Shown here: in pieces, positions 37,644 through 46,133 of the stretch
How the letters are laid out: each line of letters begins with the position of its first letter
How positions within the stretch are numbered: the stretch's first letter is position 1
Source of the DNA: CAIWHR01 sp963809965
Lineage (GTDB): Bacteria; Pseudomonadota; Gammaproteobacteria; Burkholderiales; Casimicrobiaceae
NCBI GenBank assembly: GCA_963809965.1
Contig: CAWELU010000018.1
Location: forward strand, 1 to 64,000
Reading direction: 5' to 3'
DNA: 64,000 nt
Made by a program: the position numbers and the translations under genes
Notes under the pieces: model-generated
Told to the model about the DNA's origin: nothing
The model's database searches: none
What the model saw: only the letters and a program-made list of their open reading frames with translations

Positions 37644-38579
37644 TCATTCGGATGCGTTCAGCCAGCTCATGACCCGTGGCCACAACGTCTCGCGAAAACG
37701 CGTTCGAAAGAACCCAAAGTGCCCAACCTTCTGGCCGCCAACATCAACTGGCCCAATCGCGACTTGAACTGCCGGCGCGTTTGCATAAAGTCCCAGAATA
37801 CGGTCGGTCGCTGCTTGCGTTGCAAACGGATCGTCATCGAAGCGAAGCGCGAGGGTTTGTCCAGTAATCGCGCGAAACCGTGCTAGCAGGCTGGCTATCA
37901 ACGTCAAGTCCAGCGATCCATCTGGGCGCTTAAGGTACCACCAGAAATCGGGCTTCCGCCGACGTGCCCAATCAAGCGCGACACCTTTTGGGAGGTCTTC
38001 TAGCAGGTGAAGGCGTCGACCAGGAAAGTAGCCGCAAACATGCGTGATCACTGGCATCAATGCATGCCATAGTACGAACATGGAAAGGCGCGTACCGGAT
38101 GCATAGTCGCGCCAATATCCGGTATGAGCACTAACCAGCAACATCCGATCAATCTTGCCGCCATTCGGGGCAAAACCGGTCACAAACCCGCCCACGCTAT
38201 GTCCCACCACAAGCATTTTCGCCCCAAAAAACCGGCTTGAAACCCACTCGAGAACGGCGGCACAATCCTTGCTTCCCCACTCCTCAACCGAGGCTTGAAA
38301 TCCAATTAACGTGCGGGGTCGGGACCCCCCAATTCCACGGTAGTCGTAAAGTATGGTCGGGATACCGTTGCCAGCGAGGAATGCCGCAAACCGGTCATAG
38401 TACGAATGTACAATGCCTGCGCCAGCATTCACTATCGCCGCATGCCCTACGGGGCCGCTCCGGTTACCGGTCCATAGGCGGACTGCGAGAGGGAAACCAT
38501 CGCTCGCGCGTAGTGTAAAGTTGTGCTGAGATACTGAGGCAATATCGGCAGCATGCGTTCTGTCTTGGAGAGTTGCCAC
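37644..38579 (-). CDS. Alpha/beta hydrolase, cytoplasmic esterase/thioesterase-like
   Basis: 311 residues from GTG 38579. The fold is clear: FTLRASDGFPLAVRLW start, IVNAGAGIVHSYYDRFAAFL, YDYRGIGGSRPR oxyanion region, the nucleophile elbow VGHSVGGFV, a cap of hydrophobic helices (MLLVSAHTGYWRDYASGTRL, MFVLWHALMPVI), the acid near ALRFDDDPFA, and the His in KVGHFGFFRTRF. All catalytic-triad positions seem present. No signal peptide. GC content is visibly lower than in the flanking core genes, like the divergent histidine kinase starting 35 bases away, so the two probably moved together and share a control region. A role in making or degrading a fatty-acid-like signal is a guess from context. 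Confidence 0.8.
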   Translation of the reverse strand: MATLQDRTHAADIASVSQHNFTLRASDGFPLAVRLWTGNRSGPVGHAAIVNAGAGIVHSYYDRFAAFLAGNGIPTILYDYRGIGGSRPRTLIGFQASVEEWGSKDCAAVLEWVSSRFFGAKMLVVGHSVGGFVTGFAPNGGKIDRMLLVSAHTGYWRDYASGTRLSMFVLWHALMPVITHVCGYFPGRRLHLLEDLPKGVALDWARRRKPDFWWYLKRPDGSLDLTLIASLLARFRAITGQTLALRFDDDPFATQAATDRILGLYANAPAVQVAIGPVDVGGQKVGHFGFFRTRFRETLWPRVMSWLNASE

Positions 38580-38614
38580 GGGGCAAACTGGGTTAATCGC
38601 GAAATACTTTGTAC

Positions 38615-40837
38615 ATGAAGTTTACGCATATCCGCGACCGTTTCGAAGTGCCGCTACGACTGGCGCATTGCTGGCTCACGCGCGACGGTCTCAATTCCTT
38701 GGTTGAGGGGACCCATCGGCCGGAACTCGAGCAATCCCTGCTTCGCGTGATTATCGGAGGCCTCGTCCTTGGATACCTTTTTATCCACGCGTTTCGCGAT
38801 GGAAGCATTGCTGGCCATGAAACGGAAGTTCTCGGCGTTGCGGTAACGTTTTTCCTTTTTTCGATCGGACTTACTGCCCAAGTACTAACATCACACCCCA
38901 TCTCGGTCGTGCGTCGATTCGTCGGGATGGTTGCAGATAACGCAGCCACGTCCTACTGCCTCATACAGACGGGCGAAGCTGGTGCTGTCATTATCGGTGT
39001 ATATCTGTTCGTGACATTCGGTAATGGGTTCCGTTATGGACGGAAGTACCTTCACGCGTGTCAAGTAATGAACCTCGCCGGGTTTGCCTTGGTAATCCTT
39101 CTAAGTGACTATTGGCATACGCAAATTTCGCTCAGCGTTGGGCTTGCAATATCAATGACCGTGCTTCCGTTTTACGTTGGCGTGCTTGCGCAACGAATAA
39201 CCGAAGCAAGAAAACGTGCTGATGAGGCGAACCAAGCAAAAGGGCGGTTTCTTGCAAACGTAAGCCATGAAATGCGTACGCCATTGAATGGCGTAATCGC
39301 AATGACGGACGTTCTGCGCGAGACGACTCTCAACGAATCGCAGTGCGAAATTGTGGACACCCTGGGTACCTCCGCTCAGCTGCTGCTTGTGCAGATTGAG
39401 GACGTGCTCGATATGTCCAAGATCGAGGCAGGACGCGTCCAAATTGAATTGCGACCGTTCGACCTCGGGAGCCTAATTACTGGGACAGTGAAGGTTATCC
39501 TTCCACAGGCACGCTATAAAGCGCTTAATATCAATACCGAAATCGCTGACAATGCGACGCGCTGGTTCGTCGGTGATGGCCATCACATCCGGCAGGTCTT
39601 GCTAAATCTCCTATCGAACGCAGTTAAGTTTACAGAGCGCGGTGAGATACTATTGCGAGTGACCGTTGTTACGGAGGATACTGCGCGGTCGTATGTCCGC
39701 TTCGAGGTAAAGGATACCGGGATCGGAATTCCTTCTTCGAAGCAAGCCGTAATTTTCGAACCGTTTACTCAGGCGGACGATTCAATCACTCGCGTCTACG
39801 GCGGTACCGGGTTAGGCACGACTATCGCGCGCCAGCTCGTCACACTTATGGGTGGCCAGATCGGGCTGGAAAGCACGGTCGGCATTGGGAGCCTTTTCTG
39901 GTTTGAGTTACCGCTTCGACGTAGCGAACCCGTTGGAATCGACCTATCGTCGGAACTCACGGCAACAACCAAGCTTTCCTATGGCGCAGCGTCCCTCGCT
40001 GCTCAGCAACCCACAAACGTTACGAAGATCCGTGGTGCTCGCATTCTCGTCGCGGAAGACAACACGACGAATCAGCGCGTCACGCAACTTATACTTGAGA
40101 GTGGTGGGCACCGCGTCACTATCGTAGACAACGGTGATGCAGCCCTTGACCTACTTGAACGAGCTAGTTTTGATCTTGCTTTCTTCGACCTCTCGATGCC
40201 AGGAGTTAGCGGACTCGAAGCATTGAAGCTCTACAGATTCACGACAGACAAACCAATTCCGGTTGTGATCCTTTCAGCGAATGTTACTACGGACATGGTC
40301 GCTCAATGCCAAGTGGCAGGGGCTGTCGAGTTCGTCGCAAAACCAGTTCGTGCCACGATCTTGCTCGATGCAGTCGAGCGGCATCTTTCTTCAAGAGCAA
40401 AGGAGTTCCAATCGAGTGTTCAACTTCCTCGAGTCGATGAACGCCCAGTGCTTACTATTGTCGAGACACCGGTGGTAGATCCTGCCGTGCTTGCTGATCT
40501 TGGCCAGCTCTCCACGGATCCAACATTCGTCGAGCGCCTTGTCCGCGGCTTTCATTCTGATGCAGAACGTCTGGTTGAAACAATCAGTGCGGCACTGGCT
40601 GCCCGTAGGTACGAGGAGGTCAAAGACGCTGCGCACGCCCTTAAAGGTGGCGCCGGCAGCGTGGGAGCAACTCAGCTAGTCACATTGGCCCTGCGATTTG
40701 AAAGGGCGACGCACGGCATGCTTCGCCTAAAGGCGAGCACGTGGACGGAAGAACTTGTATGCGCGACAGATGAAGTCTTTGCGGCACTAGAGACTCATCT
40801 TGAAGAGCGCCGACATAGGCAGTCGTACTCTTCGTAA
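38615..40837 (+). CDS. RpfC-like hybrid sensor histidine kinase (HisKA-HATPase-REC-Hpt)
   Basis: 740 residues from ATG 38615 (a TTG lies two codons upstream). Domains: about five or six transmembrane helices in residues ~42-192, the last ending TVLPFYVGVLAQRI; HisKA with the phosphorylated His in FLANVSHEMRTPLNGVIAMT (~residue 218); HATPase with LLNLLSNAVKF, DTGIGIP and GGTGLGTTIARQLV; a receiver with ILVAEDNTTNQ, the phospho-Asp in LAFFDLSMPG and the Lys in VAKPVR; an Hpt domain with DAAHALKGGAGSVGA. This order, with the short polytopic sensor, is that of RpfC, the sensor for diffusible signal factor (cis-2-unsaturated fatty acids), whose partner is an HD-GYP regulator. One such regulator is encoded at 44698-45807. 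Lower GC marks it as acquired. Confidence 0.88.
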   Translation: MKFTHIRDRFEVPLRLAHCWLTRDGLNSLVEGTHRPELEQSLLRVIIGGLVLGYLFIHAFRDGSIAGHETEVLGVAVTFFLFSIGLTAQVLTSHPISVVRRFVGMVADNAATSYCLIQTGEAGAVIIGVYLFVTFGNGFRYGRKYLHACQVMNLAGFALVILLSDYWHTQISLSVGLAISMTVLPFYVGVLAQRITEARKRADEANQAKGRFLANVSHEMRTPLNGVIAMTDVLRETTLNESQCEIVDTLGTSAQLLLVQIEDVLDMSKIEAGRVQIELRPFDLGSLITGTVKVILPQARYKALNINTEIADNATRWFVGDGHHIRQVLLNLLSNAVKFTERGEILLRVTVVTEDTARSYVRFEVKDTGIGIPSSKQAVIFEPFTQADDSITRVYGGTGLGTTIARQLVTLMGGQIGLESTVGIGSLFWFELPLRRSEPVGIDLSSELTATTKLSYGAASLAAQQPTNVTKIRGARILVAEDNTTNQRVTQLILESGGHRVTIVDNGDAALDLLERASFDLAFFDLSMPGVSGLEALKLYRFTTDKPIPVVILSANVTTDMVAQCQVAGAVEFVAKPVRATILLDAVERHLSSRAKEFQSSVQLPRVDERPVLTIVETPVVDPAVLADLGQLSTDPTFVERLVRGFHSDAERLVETISAALAARRYEEVKDAAHALKGGAGSVGATQLVTLALRFERATHGMLRLKASTWTEELVCATDEVFAALETHLEERRHRQSYSS

Positions 40838-40843
40838 GCATCC

Positions 40844-40866
40844 CCCGGCAGAGCCGGGGGCTTTAG
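40844..40866 (+). terminator. Terminator-like hairpin after the hybrid kinase gene
   Basis: CCCCCGGC-AGA-GCCGGGGG forms a perfect GC-rich stem seven bases after the kinase stop codon. The following CTTTAG is only weakly U-rich, so it may act as a modest terminator or protect the mRNA end. Confidence 0.6.
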
Positions 40867-41034
40867 ATTGTGGGCCGCTCAAAGGGGCATGGTGGAGTTG
40901 ACCTGCCTGCGGATTTCGGACGCTTTATTCCTGGAAAGCAACTCGTGGTTGAGGGAACGACGTGGACGGATGGTGCTGCTTGAATTCGATCGGGGTCAAG
41001 TAGTTCCGTAAGCTTCCCCGTCAAGTAGACAGTT

Positions 41035-41216
41035 CTAAACTGGAGTTTCCGCGGCGAGCAGCTGCTCGCGGTAGCGCGCTGGCGGCAGGCTCCCGAGCGC
41101 GTCGTGCGGCCTGATTTCGTTGTAGCGCTCGAGCCATTCGGCCGTGATCTCCCGGACCTCGTCGAGCGAGTCGAACAGGTGAGCGCTCAGCACTTCTTCG
41201 CGGTAGGTGCGGTTGA
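41035..41216 (-). pseudogene. IS3 family orfB, C-terminal fragment (copy 2)
   Basis: Minus-strand VRRFNRTYREEVLSAHLFDS, then VREITAEWLERYNEIRPHDA and LPPARYREQLLAAETPV to the stop at 41035. This is the last ~60 residues of an IS407/IS2-type integrase domain. It abuts another IS3 fragment on the opposite strand at ~41216. Confidence 0.7.
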
Positions 41217-41586
41217 AGCGGCGGACTTCTGCGTCGACGCGCTGCACGAGGCCTTGCGCCGTTACGGCACGCCGGAGATCTTCAACACCGATCAGGGCAG
41301 CCAGTTCACCAGCGACGACTTCACCGCGGGGCTCAAAGACGCTGGCGTGCGCATCAGCATGGACGGTAAAGGCCGCTGGGTCGACAATGTCTGCGTCGAG
41401 CGGCTGTGGCGCAGCGTGAAGTACGAAGAGGTGTATCTGCACGCCTACGCCTCGATCGCCGAAGCGAACCGGCGGCTGGCGATCTACTTCGATTTTTACA
41501 ATCGCATCCGCAGCCATCAGTCCTTGGACGGCATGACCCCCGACGCCGTCTACTTCGGCTCCGATGCCATGAGAGTCGCGGCCTGA
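41217..41586 (+). pseudogene. IS3 family orfB, C-terminal fragment (copy 3)
   Basis: Plus-strand DALHEALRRYGTPEIFNTDQ, GSQFTSDDFTAGLKDAGVRI, SMDGKGRWVDNVCVERLWRS and IRSHQSLDGMTPDAVYFGSD to TGA 41584-41586. It holds the second catalytic Asp and the Glu of the DDE triad but not the first Asp. It differs from the neighbouring minus-strand fragment, so two distinct IS3 elements were joined. Confidence 0.75.
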
Positions 41587-41854
41587 ACCGTCCATGCACC
41601 AAGGTTGGGCACCAGGAGGGTCTACAAGCGCGTCGACGCAGGTCCGAGGTCATTGGGTACCTCCCATTCGCGTCGCGCAACCCCGTTCATCGTTCGTCGT
41701 CCCGCGCAATAATAATCGTGCGTCGAGTTTCCCACTGCGTCGCGCGCTCGTATGCGTGGCTTGCGCCACGCGCGCGCCGCCGTGGAAAACTCTTGCGCAG
41801 TTCATCACTTATCCGACCCGAATTTCTGTCCAATCAGACGGGGCCAGCTCTCCG

Positions 41855-42065
41855 TGCGCTCGGGCAGGTGGCCGTTGCGCACCAGCCGCGCCCGACCGAC
41901 CGCATCGCGCTTATCGACATGTCCCGCCAGGAACTCGGCCACCTCCGCTTCGATCGCCTGCGCCAGCAACGTCCGAGCTCCCTCTCGCAGCACTTCGGTC
42001 AACGCGTCCCGAACCTCGTTCGGCACCGCTGGATTCTTCAACGCAAAAACGTTATCGTGACTCAC
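41855..42065 (-). pseudogene. IS256 family transposase, N-terminal fragment
   Basis: GTG 42065 starts SHDNVFALKNPAVPNEVRDA, then LTEVLREGARTLLAQAIEAE and VAEFLAGHVDKRDAVGRARL, ending RNGHLPER. This is the conserved opening of IS256 transposases. Homology ends near 41855. A likely terminal repeat lies at 42130-42165 (CATTTCAGGTCATCCACAAC). Confidence 0.75.
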
Positions 42066-42169
42066 GGCGTATTCACTCCTTTGCAAAAAGGTTGATGATC
42101 TTGGTCGACCATCAAGAATACGCCGCCCTCTCATTTCAGGTCATCCACAACTTTCGAGCATAGCTCTGT

Positions 42170-42380
42170 CTACCGGGAGGGGAAGCTTACGGAGACGTTC
42201 AATGGCTCGTACCGCGACGAGTGCCTGAACGTCCATTGGTTCGAAACCATGGAGGAAGCGAAAGCGATCAGCGAGGCCTGGCGCCGGGATTACAATGAGA
42301 CTCGGCCGCACATGGCTCTCAACGACCGAACACCAGAGGAGTACGAGCGCCAATCCGGCGCTCGGAACGCCGAAAACTAA
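42170..42380 (+). pseudogene. IS3 family orfB, C-terminal fragment (copy 4)
   Basis: The plus-strand frame reads GKLTETFNGSYRDECLNVHW, FETMEEAKAISEAWRRDYNE and TRPHMALNDRTPEEYERQSG, ending TAA 42378-42380, the end of an IS3-type integrase domain. The right end of the element probably reaches about 42470, directly against the luxR-type gene. Confidence 0.75.
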
Positions 42381-42527
42381 CTCTCAAAACAGTCCGAAAA
42401 ACCGAAGCGGCTCACCTGGTGTGACCTACGAAGCACCAGGTGTCCAGAGATTTTGGGGCAACTCCACGTGCTTACACCTTTGCGCTTGGTCCCGATTCAG
42501 GTCGATAGGTCGCGATACCTGCCGCCA

Positions 42528-43271
42528 ATGTTACTTCCGCTAGTAGAAGCAGCGGAATCCGGCACTGATCTGGTCCCCGCTGTGTTGGCTATAGTGTGCA
42601 AGCTAGGTTTTGATAGCTTCATGTACGCCACTGCAAACTACCACCTGCGACCAAACAATGACGAACGGATGTACGTATTTACAACACTGCCGACTGAGTG
42701 GGTAGCCCGTTATGATCAGATGGCGTATGTCGAGTGTGACCCGCGGGTCTTGTACTCCTTTGAAAGCGCTTTACCTTTAGTCTGGGATCACGCGAGTGAA
42801 CGCGGCAAGAGCGCCAAAACAGATCTGTTTCTCGAAGACGCCGCCAATTATGGTGTAGCGAGTGGCGTGGCATTTCCGGTCTACACTGGGTACCCAGCGA
42901 GGAATATTGTTGCATTAAATTCGTCGGTGCCGATAATCGATACTGTCCGACGATCAGAAATCGTTCGCAATCTTGGCGATATCGTGCTCTTTGGTCAGTA
43001 CTTTCACGAGCTGTTTGTCAAGGGTGTAATCGAAAAAGGGATGGCCCCGCACTTTCAAGGCGCTCCATTGAGCGCACGTGAGCGCCAATGCTTACAGATG
43101 GCTGCCAATGGTCTTACAAGTTCCGACATCGGTATGAAACTGGGAATATCAGAACGCACAGTCACTTTTCATTTTGCAAACATCATAAGCAAACTGGGGG
43201 TTCTAAACCGCCATGAAGCGATTGCCACCGGTGTCGCTAAGGGCATTATCCGTGTCACGACCGCGCATTAG
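42528..43271 (+). CDS. LuxR family regulator with acyl-homoserine-lactone-binding domain
   Basis: 247 residues from ATG 42528; the frame is open to a TTG at 42453, but that part overlaps the end of an IS3 fragment. The N-terminal autoinducer domain shows the LuxR-type pocket residues: W and Y in LPTEWVARYDQMAYVE, D-P in VECDPRVLYSF, W in LPLVWDH, and a G-rich ASGVAFPVYTGYPARNIVAL block. The C-terminal GerE helix-turn-helix is complete: LSARERQCLQMAANGLTSSD and IGMKLGISERTVTFHFANII. It should bind an acyl-homoserine lactone and regulate genes at high cell density. No luxI-type synthase lies in the window, so it is an orphan (solo). GC is low, like the kinase and hydrolase, and IS elements flank it on both sides. 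Confidence 0.88.
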   Translation: MLLPLVEAAESGTDLVPAVLAIVCKLGFDSFMYATANYHLRPNNDERMYVFTTLPTEWVARYDQMAYVECDPRVLYSFESALPLVWDHASERGKSAKTDLFLEDAANYGVASGVAFPVYTGYPARNIVALNSSVPIIDTVRRSEIVRNLGDIVLFGQYFHELFVKGVIEKGMAPHFQGAPLSARERQCLQMAANGLTSSDIGMKLGISERTVTFHFANIISKLGVLNRHEAIATGVAKGIIRVTTAH

Positions 43272-43308
43272 GGTGCCTTCTACACGATTGCAACAAGCAA
43301 TAACTTTG

Positions 43309-43319
43309 GAGCGGCCATC
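43309..43319 (+). repeat. Target-site duplication, left copy (GAGCGGCCATC)
   Basis: An 11-base direct repeat flanks the IS4 element, with an identical copy at 44643-44653. Confidence 0.85.
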
Positions 43320-44642
43320 AGTAGTGTCCCAACGTTTTCTACGGGACGGCTCATAAGCCAAAGAACTGAAAGCGCTTTTTCATGATTTTGCTTGTTACCG
43401 ACTTGAACCGCGGAAGCAAGGTTTGCGACCCTGCGAGGCAATCCATCGCGGGAGCAACGGATGTACGCAGGCAAGCTGGTGTTTGCGCAAGTCATGGAGC
43501 ATCTGCCGCTGCACACCTTTCGCCGAATCGTCAGCCGCTATGCGGGCGAACGGAAGGTGAAGTCGTTCTCGTGCCTGGATCAGTTCCTGTGCATGGCGTT
43601 CGCACAGCTGACTTATCGCGAGAGCCTGCGCGATATCGAAGCCTGTCTGCGCGCGCAGCGCTCCAAGCTTTATCACCTTGGGATTCGGTCGGCGGTAGCG
43701 CGCAACACACTCGCCAACGCCAATGCCGTGCGCGACTGGCGCATCTACGCCGACTTCGCGCAGAGCCTGATCGCCATCGCCCGACCGCTGTATGTCGACG
43801 AGCCCTTTGGTGTCGATTTGAAGGAGTCGGTCTACGCCTTGGACACGACGACCATCGATCTGTGCCTGTCGGTGTTTTCGTGGGCACCCTTTCGCTCGAC
43901 CAAGGCGGCGGTCAAACTGCACACGCTGCTCGATCTGCGCGGCAACATCCCGACCTTCATCCACATCAGCGACGGCAAGATGCACGAGGTCAACATCCTC
44001 GACCAGTTGTTGCCCGAGCCGGGTGCCTTCTACATCATGGATCGGGGCTTTCTCGACTTCGAGCGGCTGTACCGCTTTCACGAAGCCGGCAGCTTCTTCG
44101 TCACGCGCGGCAAGTCGAATCTCAAGGTCCAACGGCGCTACTCGCATGCGGTCGACCGCGCCACGGGGCTGATCTGCGACCAGACCGTCTTCCTCACGGG
44201 CTTCTACTCGCGCAAGGGCTTCGAGGCTCCGATGCGGCGCATTCGATTCAAGGATCCCGAGACCAACAAGACGCTGATCTTTCTCACCAACAACTTCGCC
44301 CTGCCGGCGCTCACCATCACCGAGCTTTACCGCTGCCGCTGGCAGGTCGAGCTGTTCTTCAAATGGATCAAGCAACATCTTCGGATCAAAGCCTTTTTCG
44401 GTACCTCGGAGAATGCCGTCAAGTCGCAGATCTGGATCGCGGTGTCCGTTTACGTCCTGGTGGCCATCGTCAAGAAACGGCTGCGCCTGCCGGCCAGCCT
44501 CTACGAAATCCTACAGATCTTGAGCCTGACCATGTTCGAACGAATCCCCTTGGATCAATTGCTTGCGCAAGCCGTGACCGATGACATGGGCCGCATTTCC
44601 GATAAGCAACTGATCCTGTTCGAATAACGTTGGGACACTACT
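43320..44642 (+). mobile_element. IS4 family element, complete (1,323 bases)
   Basis: The ends are perfect 17-base inverted repeats, AGTAGTGTCCCAACGTT at 43320-43336 and its complement at 44626-44642. An 11-base direct repeat flanks both sides, within the 9-12 bases usual for IS4. It inserted 48 bases after the luxR-type gene's stop, between two convergent regulatory genes. The sequence is uninterrupted, so the copy is recent and perhaps active. Confidence 0.92.
43461..44627 (+). CDS. IS4 family transposase, intact
   Basis: 388 residues from ATG 43461. The DDE domain is complete: YALDTTTIDLCLSVFSWAPF (first Asp), AFYIMDRGFLDFERLYRFHE (second Asp), and the Y-R-E-K-like Y-[RK]-x-R-W-x-x-E motif in LYRCRWQVELFFKWIKQHL, which holds the catalytic Glu. 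The N-terminal DUF4372-type region begins YAGKLVFAQVMEHLPLHTF. No frameshifts, in contrast with the other IS genes here. Confidence 0.93.
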   Translation: MYAGKLVFAQVMEHLPLHTFRRIVSRYAGERKVKSFSCLDQFLCMAFAQLTYRESLRDIEACLRAQRSKLYHLGIRSAVARNTLANANAVRDWRIYADFAQSLIAIARPLYVDEPFGVDLKESVYALDTTTIDLCLSVFSWAPFRSTKAAVKLHTLLDLRGNIPTFIHISDGKMHEVNILDQLLPEPGAFYIMDRGFLDFERLYRFHEAGSFFVTRGKSNLKVQRRYSHAVDRATGLICDQTVFLTGFYSRKGFEAPMRRIRFKDPETNKTLIFLTNNFALPALTITELYRCRWQVELFFKWIKQHLRIKAFFGTSENAVKSQIWIAVSVYVLVAIVKKRLRLPASLYEILQILSLTMFERIPLDQLLAQAVTDDMGRISDKQLILFE

Positions 44643-44653
44643 GAGCGGCCATC
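44643..44653 (+). repeat. Target-site duplication, right copy (GAGCGGCCATC)
   Basis: Identical to 43309-43319, marking the IS4 insertion boundary. Confidence 0.85.
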
Positions 44654-44697
44654 AAGAAATACCCGGCTTACTTGGTCAAGGCAAGTGGTACCGACGA

Positions 44698-45807
44698 TCA
44701 ATCCGCGAGCTGGGTATAGATCGCGTCGATCTTTAGTCGGTCCGCCAGGAATGCGTCCACGCATTTCGGGTCGAAGTGCTTCGCGCGCTGGCTCTTCAGG
44801 AATTCGATGCCTTCGTCCACCGGCCACGCGTGCTTGTACGGCCGCTCGCTGACGAGCGCATCGAAGACGTCGGCGACGGCGACTACGCGAGCGACGATTG
44901 GAATGTCCTCGCCGTGCAACCCGTTCGGGTAGCCGGTTCCATCGAATTTCTCGTGGTGCCCGAGCGCGATGATCGCCCCCATGCTCAGGTATTTCGATGG
45001 ACTCCCTTTGAGAATGTCGTAGCCGATGCGTGGGTGGGCGCGCATCGTTTCCTGCTCGGACGCGCTGAGCGGTCCTTCCTTCAGCAGCACGCTGTCCGGG
45101 ATGCCGATCTTGCCGATGTCGTGCATCGGTGCCGCGACTTCGAGGACGTGGACGGTTTCGCCGCCCAGCCCCAGATGCTGGCCGATAAGCCCGGAATATT
45201 TCGCCATCCGCACCAGGTGATTGCCGGTCGTCTTGTCGCGGAATTCACCGGCCTTGGCGAGCTTCGACAACGTCTCCAACTCACGCTCGTGTATCTCGGC
45301 AACAGACTTGTCGACCTGGTACTGCAGCACGCGCGCCTGGTCGGACAGTACGATCTTGTGCCGGCGCAGCTCGAGCAGATTTGCGCAACGGGCGCGCGTT
45401 TCGTGCTCGTCCAACGGCTTGATTAGGAAATCGGTAGCTCCCGCTTCGAGCGCGTCGTACCGGACGCGCCGGTCGTCAACCACGGTGATCACGACGATCG
45501 GCACGTCGACGCAATGCGGCAAACCGCGGATCTGCTTGACCAGCTCGATGCCGTCAAACTCTGGGAGCTTGTAGTCGGTCAGCACCATGTCCACGCGGTT
45601 ATGCCGCGCGAATTCCAGCGCGCGGCTCGGCGTGTCGAAGAGCTCGAGGTTGAGCTTGCCGTCGATCTGCCTCACGATCTCCGCCAGCAGCAACCGGCTG
45701 CTGAACAGGTCGTCGACGATGACCACGGTGTTGCGTTGTGCTCGCGCGAGCGCGAGCTCGGAGATGACGCCGGTGAGGGTCGCGTGGCGTGGTTGGGCAG
45801 CGGACAT
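44698..45807 (-). CDS. RpfG-like response regulator with HD-GYP cyclic-di-GMP phosphodiesterase domain
   Basis: 369 residues from ATG 45807. The receiver (residues ~27-145) has TVVIVDDLFSS, the phospho-Asp in DMVLTDYKLPEFDG, and the Lys in FLIKPLDE. The HD-GYP domain (~165-365) has NHLVRMAKYSGLIGQHLGLG, the metal-binding AAPMHDIGKIGIPDSVLLKE, HPRIGYDIL, and the signature HHEKFDGTGYPNGLHGEDIP, followed by ARVVAVADVFDALVSERPYK. It degrades cyclic-di-GMP when phosphorylated. In Xanthomonas, RpfG is the partner of RpfC; the RpfC-like kinase here is ~4 kb away with IS elements between. Unlike that kinase, this gene has the high GC of the core genome. Partnership is inferred. Confidence 0.9.
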   Translation of the reverse strand: MSAAQPRHATLTGVISELALARAQRNTVVIVDDLFSSRLLLAEIVRQIDGKLNLELFDTPSRALEFARHNRVDMVLTDYKLPEFDGIELVKQIRGLPHCVDVPIVVITVVDDRRVRYDALEAGATDFLIKPLDEHETRARCANLLELRRHKIVLSDQARVLQYQVDKSVAEIHERELETLSKLAKAGEFRDKTTGNHLVRMAKYSGLIGQHLGLGGETVHVLEVAAPMHDIGKIGIPDSVLLKEGPLSASEQETMRAHPRIGYDILKGSPSKYLSMGAIIALGHHEKFDGTGYPNGLHGEDIPIVARVVAVADVFDALVSERPYKHAWPVDEGIEFLKSQRAKHFDPKCVDAFLADRLKIDAIYTQLAD

Positions 45808-45992
45808 GGATTCTCTCCCCCGGGCGTACTACGTAACGCCTTGACTACGCAAGAAACATGCCCTCGATCCCGATTGGATTAATTCCGCATCGCGACCGGA
45901 CGGCAGATCGCTACCTTGTTACAAGCGGTCCTGTCCCAGAAGAAGGGCATCCGGTTCGGTGCTGTGGAGGGCCGCCGTGAGCAAGAAACACA

Positions 45993-46025
45993 AGAGGCCG
46001 GTCCGGGACTCCGGAACCGGCCTCT
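45993..46025 (-). terminator. Rho-independent terminator downstream of tRNA-Pro
   Basis: On the minus strand AGAGGCCGGT pairs with ACCGGCCTCT across a 13-base spacer that itself can pair (TCCGG/CCGG-like). A T-rich stretch (TGTGTTTCTT) follows. It lies 7 bases after the tRNA end. Confidence 0.8.
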
Positions 46026-46031
46026 ATATTG

Positions 46032-46108
46032 TGGTCGGGGCGAGAAGATTCGAACTTCCGACCCCCTGCACCCCATGCAGGTGCGCTACCAGGCTGCGCT
46101 ACGCCCCG
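46032..46108 (-). tRNA. tRNA-Pro (GGG)
   Basis: 77 bases including an encoded CCA end. The acceptor stem pairs CGGGGCG with CGCCCCG. The anticodon stem-loop reads CTGCA-TGGGGTG-TGCAG, giving anticodon GGG. D- and T-arms are normal, with GTTCGAATC in the T-loop. It sits in the conserved position behind ihfA/merR. Confidence 0.95.
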
Positions 46109-46133
46109 ACGTGAAATGAAAATTATAGCCGGA

